This document shows, piece by piece, positions 52,930 to 60,364 of a DNA stretch of 60,364 nucleotides (within the stretch, counting starts at the first letter, position 1; each line of letters starts with the position of its first letter). The notes under the pieces were generated by a model. It saw only the letters and a program-made list of their open reading frames with translations. It was not told the origin of the DNA and did not search any database. Both the position numbers and the translations under genes were made by a program. The stretch is from the NCBI GenBank assembly GCA_018220935.1, contig JAAOXU010000030.1, positions 1-60,364 on the forward strand, given 5' to 3'. Origin of the DNA: Candidatus Altarchaeota archaeon. GTDB lineage: Archaea; SpSt-1190.

Positions 52930-55900
52930 GTGATATTAAGAAAGATTGGTCCTTTTGTTGTGAAGGAGTATCATAAATCGTTAGAAGATTCTGTTGCCAA
53001 GGTTTATGAGGTTGCCAAGGTCGCTAGAGCCAAGAACTTAGACCCTTCAAAAGAAGTTGAAATTTTAACTGCCAGTGAATTAGCTGGGCGTGTTGAGAGT
53101 CTTGTTAGTATTGCTGTACCTGAACTTGCCGGTTCAGGTATGAGGGCAAGAATTCTTGAACTTGAAAAACATCTGGGAAAGGGTAATGAAGAGATTGGTT
53201 TTATTATGGCTGAAGAAACTGCTAAGGGTAGATTTTTCAAATTTGAAGATAAAGTTAAGGCAATTGAGGCTGGCATGCGTGTAGGTACAGCTTATTGGAC
53301 ACTCGGTGTTACAACAGCCCCACTTGAAGGTCTAACTCACGTCAAGATAAAAAAAAGAATGGACGGAGGAGATTACCTCGCAATCTATTTTTCAGGGCCA
53401 ATTAGGAGTGCAGGTGGTACAAGTAATGCCATGATTGTAATGCTTGCCGACTTTTTACGAAAGAAATTTGGTATTGATTCATATGATCCTACACCTCAAG
53501 AAATAGAAAGATACTTTTTAGAGTTAGAATCATATCACGGTAGGATTACAAGACTCCAATACATGCCAGGAATTGATGAAGTAAAACATATGATAAAAAA
53601 TTTACCAGTTGAAGTTAATGGGGAAGCTACTGAAAAAATTGAAGTTTTAGCGTATAAGGACTTACCTCGTGTTGAGACTAATAGAATTAGAGGTGGTATG
53701 GTACTAACTTTGAGTATGATTACACTAAAGGCTAAAAAATTAATTAAAAGAATGAAGCACTTTGGTGAGAAGTATGAGCTTACCAGCTGGGAGTGGTTAA
53801 AGGGTTTATCGGAGAAGAAAAAAGCAGCAGAGACTCAAGATAATACAGCAACCTATATTGCTGAAATTCCAGGAGGACGCCCTGTTTTTGGTTATCCTGG
53901 AAGAACGGGTGGATTTAGTTTACGATACGGCAGAGCCAGAGATACAGGTTTTGCTGCTTTAGGCCTTAATCCGGCAACTATGATTATTTTAGGTGAATTC
54001 ATTGCCGTTGGCACCCAGCTAAAAACAGAATTTCCAGGAAAATCTGCAGCTGTTTCTCCAGTTGATAGTGTTGAAGGGCCAATTGTCAAACTAAAAAACG
54101 GAAGTGTTGTTAAGGTAAATAGTGAAGTTAAAGCCAGACAAATAAAAAAAGATGTTGAAGAAATTCTTTACAATGGAGAAATTTTAGTCGCATATGGAGA
54201 ATTTTTAACAAATGGGCACAAGCTAAAAAAACCATCATGGTGTGTTGAGTGGTGGGAAAAGGAAGTAGAAGCTAAGGGCGGTAAAGTCACCAATAATTAT
54301 AGTTTTGAAGATGCGGTTAAGATTTCTAAAGACTTGGGTGTTGCACTTCACCCAAAATTTACTCATCACTGGGAAGCATTAACTGGGGATGATGTTAAGC
54401 GCATACAAGATAATTTAGAGCATTTAAATGAGGTTAAACCAATTTTGGAAAAACTTGGATTAGAACATATGATTGAAGATGATAAACTTTCATTAAATGA
54501 AGTTGATAGTTTAATTTTACATGCTCTTTTAGAAAAACCAATTAAGGTGATAAAGGATACTGGCCTTGAAACTTTAAATTTAGTCTCGCCCGTAAAAATT
54601 GTTGAGAAGGCGGGGAGTTATCTTGGGGCCCGTATGGGTAGACCTGAAAAAGCAGAAAGACGGCTTATGGTTGGTAAACCTAATGTATTGTTCCCCGCGG
54701 GAAAGGTAGAGCGAATGAGAAATTTAGTTGAAGCATTAAAATCTAATCTTCGAGCAGAACTCGCTTTACGAGTTTGTCCTAAGTGTTCATATAAAACCTA
54801 TTATACACAATGTGACAAGTGTAAAACTGAGACAAAACAGAGATCACTTTGTATTAAATGCGGAGTATCTACTACCACAAAAGAACACTGTGGGATGAGA
54901 ACTAAAAAGAGTTCATTTACTGGGGCAAATGATAAACTCGAAGTTATTGCCAATAAATTAGGCGTTAGTCTACCGCCTTTGATTAAGGGAGTTAGAGGTC
55001 TTAAAAGTGATACTAAAATTCCAGAAAGATTAGAAAAAGGTATTTTGAGAGCAAAATATGAATTATTTGTAAATAAGGACGGTACAACTAGAATTGATGC
55101 AACAGACATGCCACTTACCCACTTTAAACCTAAAGAAATTGAGGTTAGTGTAGAAAAACTAAAGAGTTTAGGCTACTCCAAGGATAGATTTGGAAAACCC
55201 TTAGAGCATGATGATCAAGTAATTGAACTTTTACCTCAAGACATTCTCTTAAGTGATAATGAGTATTTTTCATCTGGTGATTATCTTTTACGAATTAGTA
55301 AGTTTGTTGATGACCTACTTGAGAAATTTTATGGATTAGAACCTTTTTACAAACTCGAAAAAAAGGAAGATCTTATTGGTCAAGTCGTAATTGGTCTAGC
55401 ACCTCATACATCAGCGGGTATTATTGCTAGAATTATTGGTTTCTCAAAAGTAAGATCAGGATACGCTCACCCTGTCTGGCACGCTTCAAAGAAGAGAAAC
55501 TGTGATGGCGATGAGGATTCAGTAATATTACTTCTAGATGCACTCCTTAATTTCTCAAAAGAATTTTTACCTATGAGTCGAGGGGGAAGAACTATGGACG
55601 TTCCACTTGTAATTACCACCATACTTGATTTAGAAGAAGTTGATGATGAGGTACTTGATATGGATGTTGTTAGTTCTTATCCACTTGAGTTTTACAAAGC
55701 AGCAATTGAAAACAAGTATCCGTGGGACGTATCAATTAAGACTTTAGGTAAATATGGTAAGATGACTGATATAAAATTTACACACACAACCTCAGATGTC
55801 GAAGCAGGTCCAATCATTACAGCATATAGGTCACTTGGACCTATGATGGATAAAGTCAAACATCAGCTTGAATTAGCTGAAAGGATAAGGGCAGTAAATG

Positions 55901-56238
55901 AAAATGATGTCGCAGAGCGAATATTGTCTAGTCACTTTCTAAAGGACATTAAAGGTAATTTAAGGCAATTTAGTAATCAAGGTTTTAGGTGTGTTAAGTG
56001 TAATGACAAGTATCGTAGATTTCCACTTTTTGGTAAGTGTGAAAAATGCAGTGGAAGAATTATTTTTACAGTTCATGAAGGAACAGTCAAAAAATATTAT
56101 GAATCTAGTGTTGAATTAGCCAAAAAGTACAAGGTTTCAAATTATATTATAGATCAATTAAAATTACTTGAAAAGAAGATGGATTTGGCTTTTGGTGTCA
56201 AAGAAAAGCAAGAAGAATTAGACCAATGGTTTAACTAA
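52930..56238 (+). CDS. polC: DNA polymerase D large subunit (DP2)
   Basis: The 1102-aa catalytic subunit of the archaeal replicative polymerase D. N-terminal AYEIAKKAR-like helix (KVYEVAKVARAKNLDP), GPIRSAGGTSNA, VETNRIRGG, the zinc-finger clusters CPKC...CDKC...CIKC (about residues 617-645) and CVKC...CEKC (about 1020-1040), and the catalytic NCDGDED at 857-863 (Asp pair) are present. No intein interrupts NCDGDED, a frequent insertion site. The frame opens at GTG 52930; GTG 52960 is a rival that aligns better with known N-termini and sits about 24 nt after GATATTAAG. Tail to tail with DP1, 10 nt apart. Confidence 0.96.
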   Translation: MILRKIGPFVVKEYHKSLEDSVAKVYEVAKVARAKNLDPSKEVEILTASELAGRVESLVSIAVPELAGSGMRARILELEKHLGKGNEEIGFIMAEETAKGRFFKFEDKVKAIEAGMRVGTAYWTLGVTTAPLEGLTHVKIKKRMDGGDYLAIYFSGPIRSAGGTSNAMIVMLADFLRKKFGIDSYDPTPQEIERYFLELESYHGRITRLQYMPGIDEVKHMIKNLPVEVNGEATEKIEVLAYKDLPRVETNRIRGGMVLTLSMITLKAKKLIKRMKHFGEKYELTSWEWLKGLSEKKKAAETQDNTATYIAEIPGGRPVFGYPGRTGGFSLRYGRARDTGFAALGLNPATMIILGEFIAVGTQLKTEFPGKSAAVSPVDSVEGPIVKLKNGSVVKVNSEVKARQIKKDVEEILYNGEILVAYGEFLTNGHKLKKPSWCVEWWEKEVEAKGGKVTNNYSFEDAVKISKDLGVALHPKFTHHWEALTGDDVKRIQDNLEHLNEVKPILEKLGLEHMIEDDKLSLNEVDSLILHALLEKPIKVIKDTGLETLNLVSPVKIVEKAGSYLGARMGRPEKAERRLMVGKPNVLFPAGKVERMRNLVEALKSNLRAELALRVCPKCSYKTYYTQCDKCKTETKQRSLCIKCGVSTTTKEHCGMRTKKSSFTGANDKLEVIANKLGVSLPPLIKGVRGLKSDTKIPERLEKGILRAKYELFVNKDGTTRIDATDMPLTHFKPKEIEVSVEKLKSLGYSKDRFGKPLEHDDQVIELLPQDILLSDNEYFSSGDYLLRISKFVDDLLEKFYGLEPFYKLEKKEDLIGQVVIGLAPHTSAGIIARIIGFSKVRSGYAHPVWHASKKRNCDGDEDSVILLLDALLNFSKEFLPMSRGGRTMDVPLVITTILDLEEVDDEVLDMDVVSSYPLEFYKAAIENKYPWDVSIKTLGKYGKMTDIKFTHTTSDVEAGPIITAYRSLGPMMDKVKHQLELAERIRAVNENDVAERILSSHFLKDIKGNLRQFSNQGFRCVKCNDKYRRFPLFGKCEKCSGRIIFTVHEGTVKKYYESSVELAKKYKVSNYIIDQLKLLEKKMDLAFGVKEKQEELDQWFN

Positions 56239-56248
56239 AATCTTTAGT

Positions 56249-57676
56249 TTATTGAAGTTTTGAGAAATCAATAGCTTCAGTTGAACCATCACTTAAATCC
56301 ATTACAATAAATTTACCAGGGGACGGGACGTGTCCCAATTTTTCTTGAAAATTGGTAGTATCTTGAAAAGTTCCAGTAGAAATTAGTTTAACGCCTCTGT
56401 AGGAATTAATACTAAATTTGTGGACATGTCCTGTGTGAAATACATGAGGAACTTTGTTTATTACCATAAAATCGTGTTTATCTGGGAATATTTTGTTTCT
56501 ACCAAAAATAGGAGATAGGTGTCGTTTTTTTAGTAGATGTTTTTGACCAAGGAATGGTTTTTGATATCCTTCACTTCGTATAGGTTCAACCGCATCAATC
56601 ATACTGTCTAGACTTGTGCCGTGATACATCAAAATAGTAATACCCTCAATTTCAACCCAAGCCGGATTAGAGTAAACTTCTAAATTGTCTAATTTTTTTA
56701 GTGGCTTTCCAATATCAGCAGGAAATGCAGGTTGTGGTTCTGAGTCCCTATTAGGGTCGTGATTTCCACTAATTAGAAGTATTTTAACGTCTTTTCTTAT
56801 TTGTTTAAGGTATTTAGCGAGGGCTTCCATTTGGCCTTCAATTGTGTCAATTTCAAGAGATTTATCTTGATTTTTATACATGCCAATTCCGTCAACCAAG
56901 TCCCCAGCAATAAGAACATAAGAAATTTCTTTGTGTTCATTAATCCAAGACACAAATTTATCCCATACGTCCTCTAAGTATTTTTTAGAGCCTACGTGGT
57001 TATCCGAAAGAAATAGGATTTTTGATCTTTTAGCAACAGGCCAATGTACTTGGGGTATATCTGGAAAGACTACTGCATTTGCAAAAAAGATACCCCTACC
57101 AGCTTGTCCTTTTAGGCCTATAATCTCATCAGGTATTATCTCTCCCCTTTCAGGTAAATTTTTAGGTATTATTACTGTAGTTGATCCGGATAAGTCTTCC
57201 ACCTTGATAATTCGTCTACCATCGTTAGTATCGCGGATATCACGAACCATACCAATTATTGAGAGATCTTCACGCCCCTTAACTCTTGATAATTGACCAA
57301 TTGATACTGTGTTTTTTAGATTGGGTCGCTTCCATAACATCTGACTTATTGCTTTGTATCTAGACAGGAAAAAATTCCAAAAACTCTGTGGATTTATAGG
57401 CTCCCAATCATCATAATTTTTTATTACTTTAAACGCGGGTTTTATTTCAGGGATTATTGGTGTTTGTACCAGAGCTTTGGGTGTTTTTATTTGTTTTAGG
57501 AAGTCTGATGTTATTTCAGAAGGAATATCTTCCATTAAAATTAATTTGTCTAAAAGCGAAGAATCGGAAATAATAGTATCAAGAGCATCTTGATAGATCA
57601 TTCTAACACCTTTACTAAAAATTTGTTGAACTTTTAGTTTATTACTACCATCTTCAACAAAACTTGTCAAATCCAT
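56249..57676 (-). CDS. polB: DNA polymerase D small subunit (DP1), 3'-5' exonuclease
   Basis: The 475-aa partner of DP2. An N-terminal helical region, an OB fold (about 125-205) and a calcineurin-like phosphoesterase core with SDNHVGS (224-230), GDLVDG (258-263), GNHD (304-307), MYHGTS and HTGHVH. The Mn-binding residues look intact, so proofreading activity is expected. It begins 1 nt after the end of orc1/cdc6 on the same strand, so initiator and polymerase subunit are co-transcribed from the origin side. Confidence 0.95.
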   Translation of the reverse strand: MDLTSFVEDGSNKLKVQQIFSKGVRMIYQDALDTIISDSSLLDKLILMEDIPSEITSDFLKQIKTPKALVQTPIIPEIKPAFKVIKNYDDWEPINPQSFWNFFLSRYKAISQMLWKRPNLKNTVSIGQLSRVKGREDLSIIGMVRDIRDTNDGRRIIKVEDLSGSTTVIIPKNLPERGEIIPDEIIGLKGQAGRGIFFANAVVFPDIPQVHWPVAKRSKILFLSDNHVGSKKYLEDVWDKFVSWINEHKEISYVLIAGDLVDGIGMYKNQDKSLEIDTIEGQMEALAKYLKQIRKDVKILLISGNHDPNRDSEPQPAFPADIGKPLKKLDNLEVYSNPAWVEIEGITILMYHGTSLDSMIDAVEPIRSEGYQKPFLGQKHLLKKRHLSPIFGRNKIFPDKHDFMVINKVPHVFHTGHVHKFSINSYRGVKLISTGTFQDTTNFQEKLGHVPSPGKFIVMDLSDGSTEAIDFSKLQ

Positions 57677-57677
57677 T

Positions 57678-58859
57678 TTAGAGACTCACCAGTAAACTCT
57701 CAATCTGGTCTTTAATATTATCTGCGGTAGTCAACTCAACTATTTTGGTTCTCCCATATCTTCCTCGGGAAATTACATTAGTTCTAACAATTCCTGCAGA
57801 TTCAAAGTCACCTAAAATATCTAAAACTCGTCTCATAGTTAGCTCTTTTAGTCCAGTTTGGGTAGATATCTCAACATATTTATCATATACTTCCCTTGTG
57901 TATGAAAGAGGCTTATCTAGACTGACTAGAGCGTGTAAAACCAGTTTCTGGTGATGTGGTAATGTGTTTACAAATCCACTAATATTATCAGCATACATCT
58001 TCGAAATAGCGTCTTTAACGTGCTTTTTCATGACTTTTAAGGACGTTTCTCGCTCAGCTAATTCAGCTGATATTCGAAGGAGTTCTAATGCACGTCTTGC
58101 ATCCCCGTGTTCTTTTGCAGATGAAGCAGCACAGAGCATAATAACAGAATCATCTAGCACCCCGGGACTAAACGCAGTATCTCTTTGTTTTAGTATTTCA
58201 TAAATTTGGTCAGCGTCATATGGAGGGAAAATAATTTCTTCCTCACTTAAACTAGATTTAGTTCGAGAATCAAGGTTGTTTACCACATTAAAATCATTAG
58301 TTATTCCTACAATTGATACTTGAGAGTTTTTTAGTTCAGAATTAATTCGAGACAAAGTGTAGAGTGCTTCTGGACTCTTCTCAACTAATACATCAACTTC
58401 ATCTAAAACTAGTAAGTAAATAGAAGGGTTATTCTCTAGTGTGTGCACAAGTTTTTCAAAAACTGAATGTGTTGGAACTCCAGTATCTGGAATAAATTCT
58501 CCCATCATCCTACAAAGATGAGCATATAATCTGTATTCAGTATCGGCCACTTTTTTTAGACCCGTATTAACATACATAAATTTTACAGGTATATTTTTTT
58601 CCTGAGCAGTTTTTTGGAGCATTGAACCCACATACAAAGTTACAGCAGTCTTACCAGTCCCAGATTTTCCATAAATAAAAACATTTGAAGGTCTTTCTAG
58701 TCTTAGTGAGGGTGCGAGGATTTGAGCGAGTTGTTTTACTAAATCTTCACGATGAGGTAGTTCATCAGGAACATACGACGATTGTAGAAAATCTTTACGA
58801 GAAAATATAGAACTTCCAGACGCATAAAAACCGAATATTTTTTCAATATCATTCTTCAT
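57678..58859 (-). CDS. cdc6: Orc1/Cdc6 replication initiator
   Basis: A 393-aa AAA+ origin-binding protein: Walker A GKSGTGKT (64-71), Walker B LLVLDEVD, sensor 1 GITND, sensor 2 around GDARRALELLR, and a C-terminal winged helix (VYDKYVEISTQTGLKELTMRRVLDILGDFESAGIV). Full family length. ATG 58859 follows AGGTG at 58868-58872 (spacing 8); GTG 58868 would add three residues. A TATA-like TTATAAAC lies near 58895-58903. The upstream intergenic region carries origin-type repeats. Confidence 0.95.
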   Translation of the reverse strand: MKNDIEKIFGFYASGSSIFSRKDFLQSSYVPDELPHREDLVKQLAQILAPSLRLERPSNVFIYGKSGTGKTAVTLYVGSMLQKTAQEKNIPVKFMYVNTGLKKVADTEYRLYAHLCRMMGEFIPDTGVPTHSVFEKLVHTLENNPSIYLLVLDEVDVLVEKSPEALYTLSRINSELKNSQVSIVGITNDFNVVNNLDSRTKSSLSEEEIIFPPYDADQIYEILKQRDTAFSPGVLDDSVIMLCAASSAKEHGDARRALELLRISAELAERETSLKVMKKHVKDAISKMYADNISGFVNTLPHHQKLVLHALVSLDKPLSYTREVYDKYVEISTQTGLKELTMRRVLDILGDFESAGIVRTNVISRGRYGRTKIVELTTADNIKDQIESLLVSL

Positions 58860-58868
58860 TTGGAACAC

Positions 58869-59128
58869 ACCTATACGTTATTACTCAAAAAAAGTTTATA
58901 ATTATTAGTTACCCCTTTAGCATTACTTCGAGTGGAAACTACCTTGGTTTCCTGTGGAACTCTCCTTCATTTCGCGTGGAAGCTTTCATTTTAGTTCCGC
59001 CAAAAACTTTACTTTTCTATATTGAAAAATATTATAGTCTATATTACTATATTGAAAAGATAACTTATTATATTATATATAGGGTGTTCCACGAGAAGCA
59101 AAGGAGAGGGTTTTTTCAATATTGAAAT
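58869..59128. other. oriC: Probable replication origin with ORB-like repeats and AT-rich unwinding element
   Basis: Four copies of YTTC-NN-GTGGAA: three in + orientation (GTGGAA near 58932, 58954, 58976) and one inverted beyond an AT-rich tract (TTCCAC near 59087). The tract (about 59006-59082) is nearly all A/T and repeats CTATATTGAAAA at 59017 and 59047. Inverted ORBs flanking an AT-rich element beside cdc6 is the classic archaeal origin layout. A partial repeat also lies at the cdc6 start. Confidence 0.75.
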
Positions 59129-59138
59129 CTTTTAAACT
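59114..59138 (+). promoter_or_regulatory. Palindrome and TATA-like box before the wHTH gene at 59159
   Basis: TTTCAATATTGAAA (59114-59127) is a perfect 14-base palindrome immediately before CTTTTAAACT (about 59129-59138), which is 21-30 nt from ATG 59159. The CTATATTGAAAA repeats in the origin share its half-site. Confidence 0.5.
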
Positions 59139-59158
59139 CATCAACCTATTAATAAAAT

Positions 59159-59656
59159 ATGAAATTTGGAATAATCCTAAAGGGCCCAGCTGACAAATTA
59201 ACTGAAAGAGCTAAAAAACTCAACCCTGCGACTCCTATAGTGATAGTTGATGAATCTACCTTTAATGATCCACAATTATTTGCAGTTTTTGTATTCAAAA
59301 AATACAGAAGTATTGCAGATAAATATAATGAAAAAAGGGAAAAACAAAACCTTAAACCCTTTGCAATTGTCGATATACCTCTTGGAACAAAACCAACTGT
59401 TTCAATTAATTCTGTAAGGGGTCGAATAGCTGAAATTTTAAAAGATGGTCCTGCATATGGATATGAAATTTTCAAAAAATACAAACTCAAATATGGCAAT
59501 GTTTCAATGAGATTAATTTACTATCATATTAATCGTGGGGAAAAAGACCATCTTTTTGAGATTGATAAACTAGAAGAGAGTGATGGTAACTTTTCTTGGG
59601 GTGCAAAAACTGTACGAAAATACTATAGGTTAAAGTCTTTTGTTAACGACAAATAA
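59159..59656 (+). CDS. Winged-helix (PadR-like) protein next to the origin
   Basis: A 165-aa protein: the N-terminal half is an alpha/beta domain (MKFGIILKGPADKLTERAKKL..., AVFVFKKYRSIADKY), the C-terminal half a wHTH with RGRIAEILKDGPAYGYEIFKKYK and an R-x-IYYHINRG recognition-type helix, as in PadR-like regulators. Its mRNA is probably leaderless. The overlapping palindrome upstream suggests autoregulation. Ends in a 27-nt convergent overlap with the next gene. The N-terminal domain is not recognised. Confidence 0.8.
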   Translation: MKFGIILKGPADKLTERAKKLNPATPIVIVDESTFNDPQLFAVFVFKKYRSIADKYNEKREKQNLKPFAIVDIPLGTKPTVSINSVRGRIAEILKDGPAYGYEIFKKYKLKYGNVSMRLIYYHINRGEKDHLFEIDKLEESDGNFSWGAKTVRKYYRLKSFVNDK

Positions 59657-60364
59657 CCCTAAAATTGCAGGCATCCAAACTGTCAAAAATCTATACGTAA
59701 GTATACCACCAATTGCAACCTCAGCAGATACACCCTGACTTATCAAAAAACTAGGAATCGAAATTTCATATACTCCAAGACCAAATGGTGTGGGACTAGC
59801 TCCAATTACAATTCCACCGAGTGCAACCACGCTTATACTCAAAAAAAGCGAAATACCAACTAAACTTCTAATAGCAAGACTCTGAAATAAAAGAGATAAT
59901 ATTGACAAAACAATCAAAACAAAACCAACTTTAAAATTTACTATTTTATTAAGTTCTCCCCTAAAATCAGAAAGTTTTCTTATAATCTTCCACTTAGTAA
60001 ACCACTCAAACTTCTTAGTAAATAAAATCCCCATTCCAGTAAAAATAATTAGTGCAGACAATAAAACTGGACTAAAACTCCCAATAAAAAATACACTAAC
60101 TAAAAGGTGAAGACCAAGATCAAAAAATCTCTCAATTACAAACCCCGTCATAGCATGACTCAAAAAAACACCTCGTTTGACTAAGTAATAAACCGAAATT
60201 GTTGAACTCATTTTAATAAGGGAAAAAATTGATGAATTAGCAACTAATACGTATTCAAAAAGGGTTATATTCTTAACGGACGTTCCTAATTCCTTTAAAA
60301 CATATTTTAGTCTAAGAACTACTGTTGAAATGCCCAATAACACAAACATTAAAGCGTAAATTAA
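59630..60364 (-). CDS. Lysylphosphatidylglycerol synthase-like membrane protein (5' partial)
   Basis: At least 244 residues with about six to seven spans; the frame runs off the right window edge (the visible ATG at 60349 is preceded by open codons L-I-Y-A-L). The pattern GASPTPFGLGVYEISIPSFLISQGVSAEVAIGGILTYRFLTVWMP matches the C-terminal half of the LPG_synthase_TM/UPF0104 (AglD-like) family. Role unclear; some archaeal members act in surface lipid or glycan biosynthesis. Confidence 0.85.
   Translation of the reverse strand, partial: LIYALMFVLLGISTVVLRLKYVLKELGTSVKNITLFEYVLVANSSIFSLIKMSSTISVYYLVKRGVFLSHAMTGFVIERFFDLGLHLLVSVFFIGSFSPVLLSALIIFTGMGILFTKKFEWFTKWKIIRKLSDFRGELNKIVNFKVGFVLIVLSILSLLFQSLAIRSLVGISLFLSISVVALGGIVIGASPTPFGLGVYEISIPSFLISQGVSAEVAIGGILTYRFLTVWMPAILGLFVVNKRL

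Overview
The window is archaeal chromosome. It holds both subunits of the archaea-specific DNA polymerase D, an Orc1/Cdc6 initiator next to an origin-like region, an HMf-type histone, a group II chaperonin, archaeal-type PheRS, TruD, NAC and phosphorylating GAPDH, and a candidate eL41. PolD together with the histone excludes most Crenarchaeota. The AT-rich DNA, small well-packed genes, giant Asn/Thr-rich surface proteins and many orphan genes suggest a DPANN-type or deep euryarchaeal lineage. The sequence alone does not allow a finer placement.

Region by region. 1-17.6 kb: a giant surface protein, cut by the left window edge, made of about 330-residue tandem repeats, Ig-like modules and one membrane span, with a HerA/VirB4-like ATPase on the cytoplasmic side. 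It overlaps genes for a small membrane protein and a coiled-coil protein. 17.6-23.3 kb: a convergent second giant membrane-anchored protein (1886 aa) with related modules. 23.3-32 kb: tRNA-Asn, tRNA-Ser, Maf, CysS, an ASCH protein, a GAPN-like aldehyde dehydrogenase, a Nif3 family protein, GAPDH, endonuclease III, two overlapping radical SAM genes and tRNA-Pro. 32-40.7 kb: a CcdA/thioredoxin-like pair, an amino acid permease, PheT and PheS, an archaeal HTH regulator, the thermosome and a UbiA-family prenyltransferase. 40.7-45.3 kb: a tightly overlapping operon of four secreted or membrane proteins whose first two members look like pilins. 45.5-49.8 kb: an orphan protein, histone plus DUF373, and three winged-helix regulators. 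49.8-51.3 kb: tRNA-Gln and a 1.3 kb gene-free region with repeats, a strong TATA box and extreme G-over-C skew. 51.3-60.4 kb: NAC, a 56-aa histone-fold protein, eL41, TruD, PolD large and small subunits, Cdc6, a probable replication origin, a winged-helix protein and a partial LPG-synthase-like membrane protein.

How it works together. The right end is a replication and chromatin neighbourhood: Cdc6 and the DP1 subunit form an operon beside the origin repeats, with DP2 tail to tail. The left end is a cell-surface locus. Operon-leading genes often have a TATA-like box 24-29 nt before the start codon, frequently GTG, which implies leaderless mRNAs. Several internal operon genes carry Shine-Dalgarno sequences instead.

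The best candidates for something undescribed are the giant surface-repeat/ATPase fusion with its two partners, the pilin-like four-gene operon, and the G-skewed non-coding region beside tRNA-Gln. All motif and repeat calls were made by eye; no database was searched.
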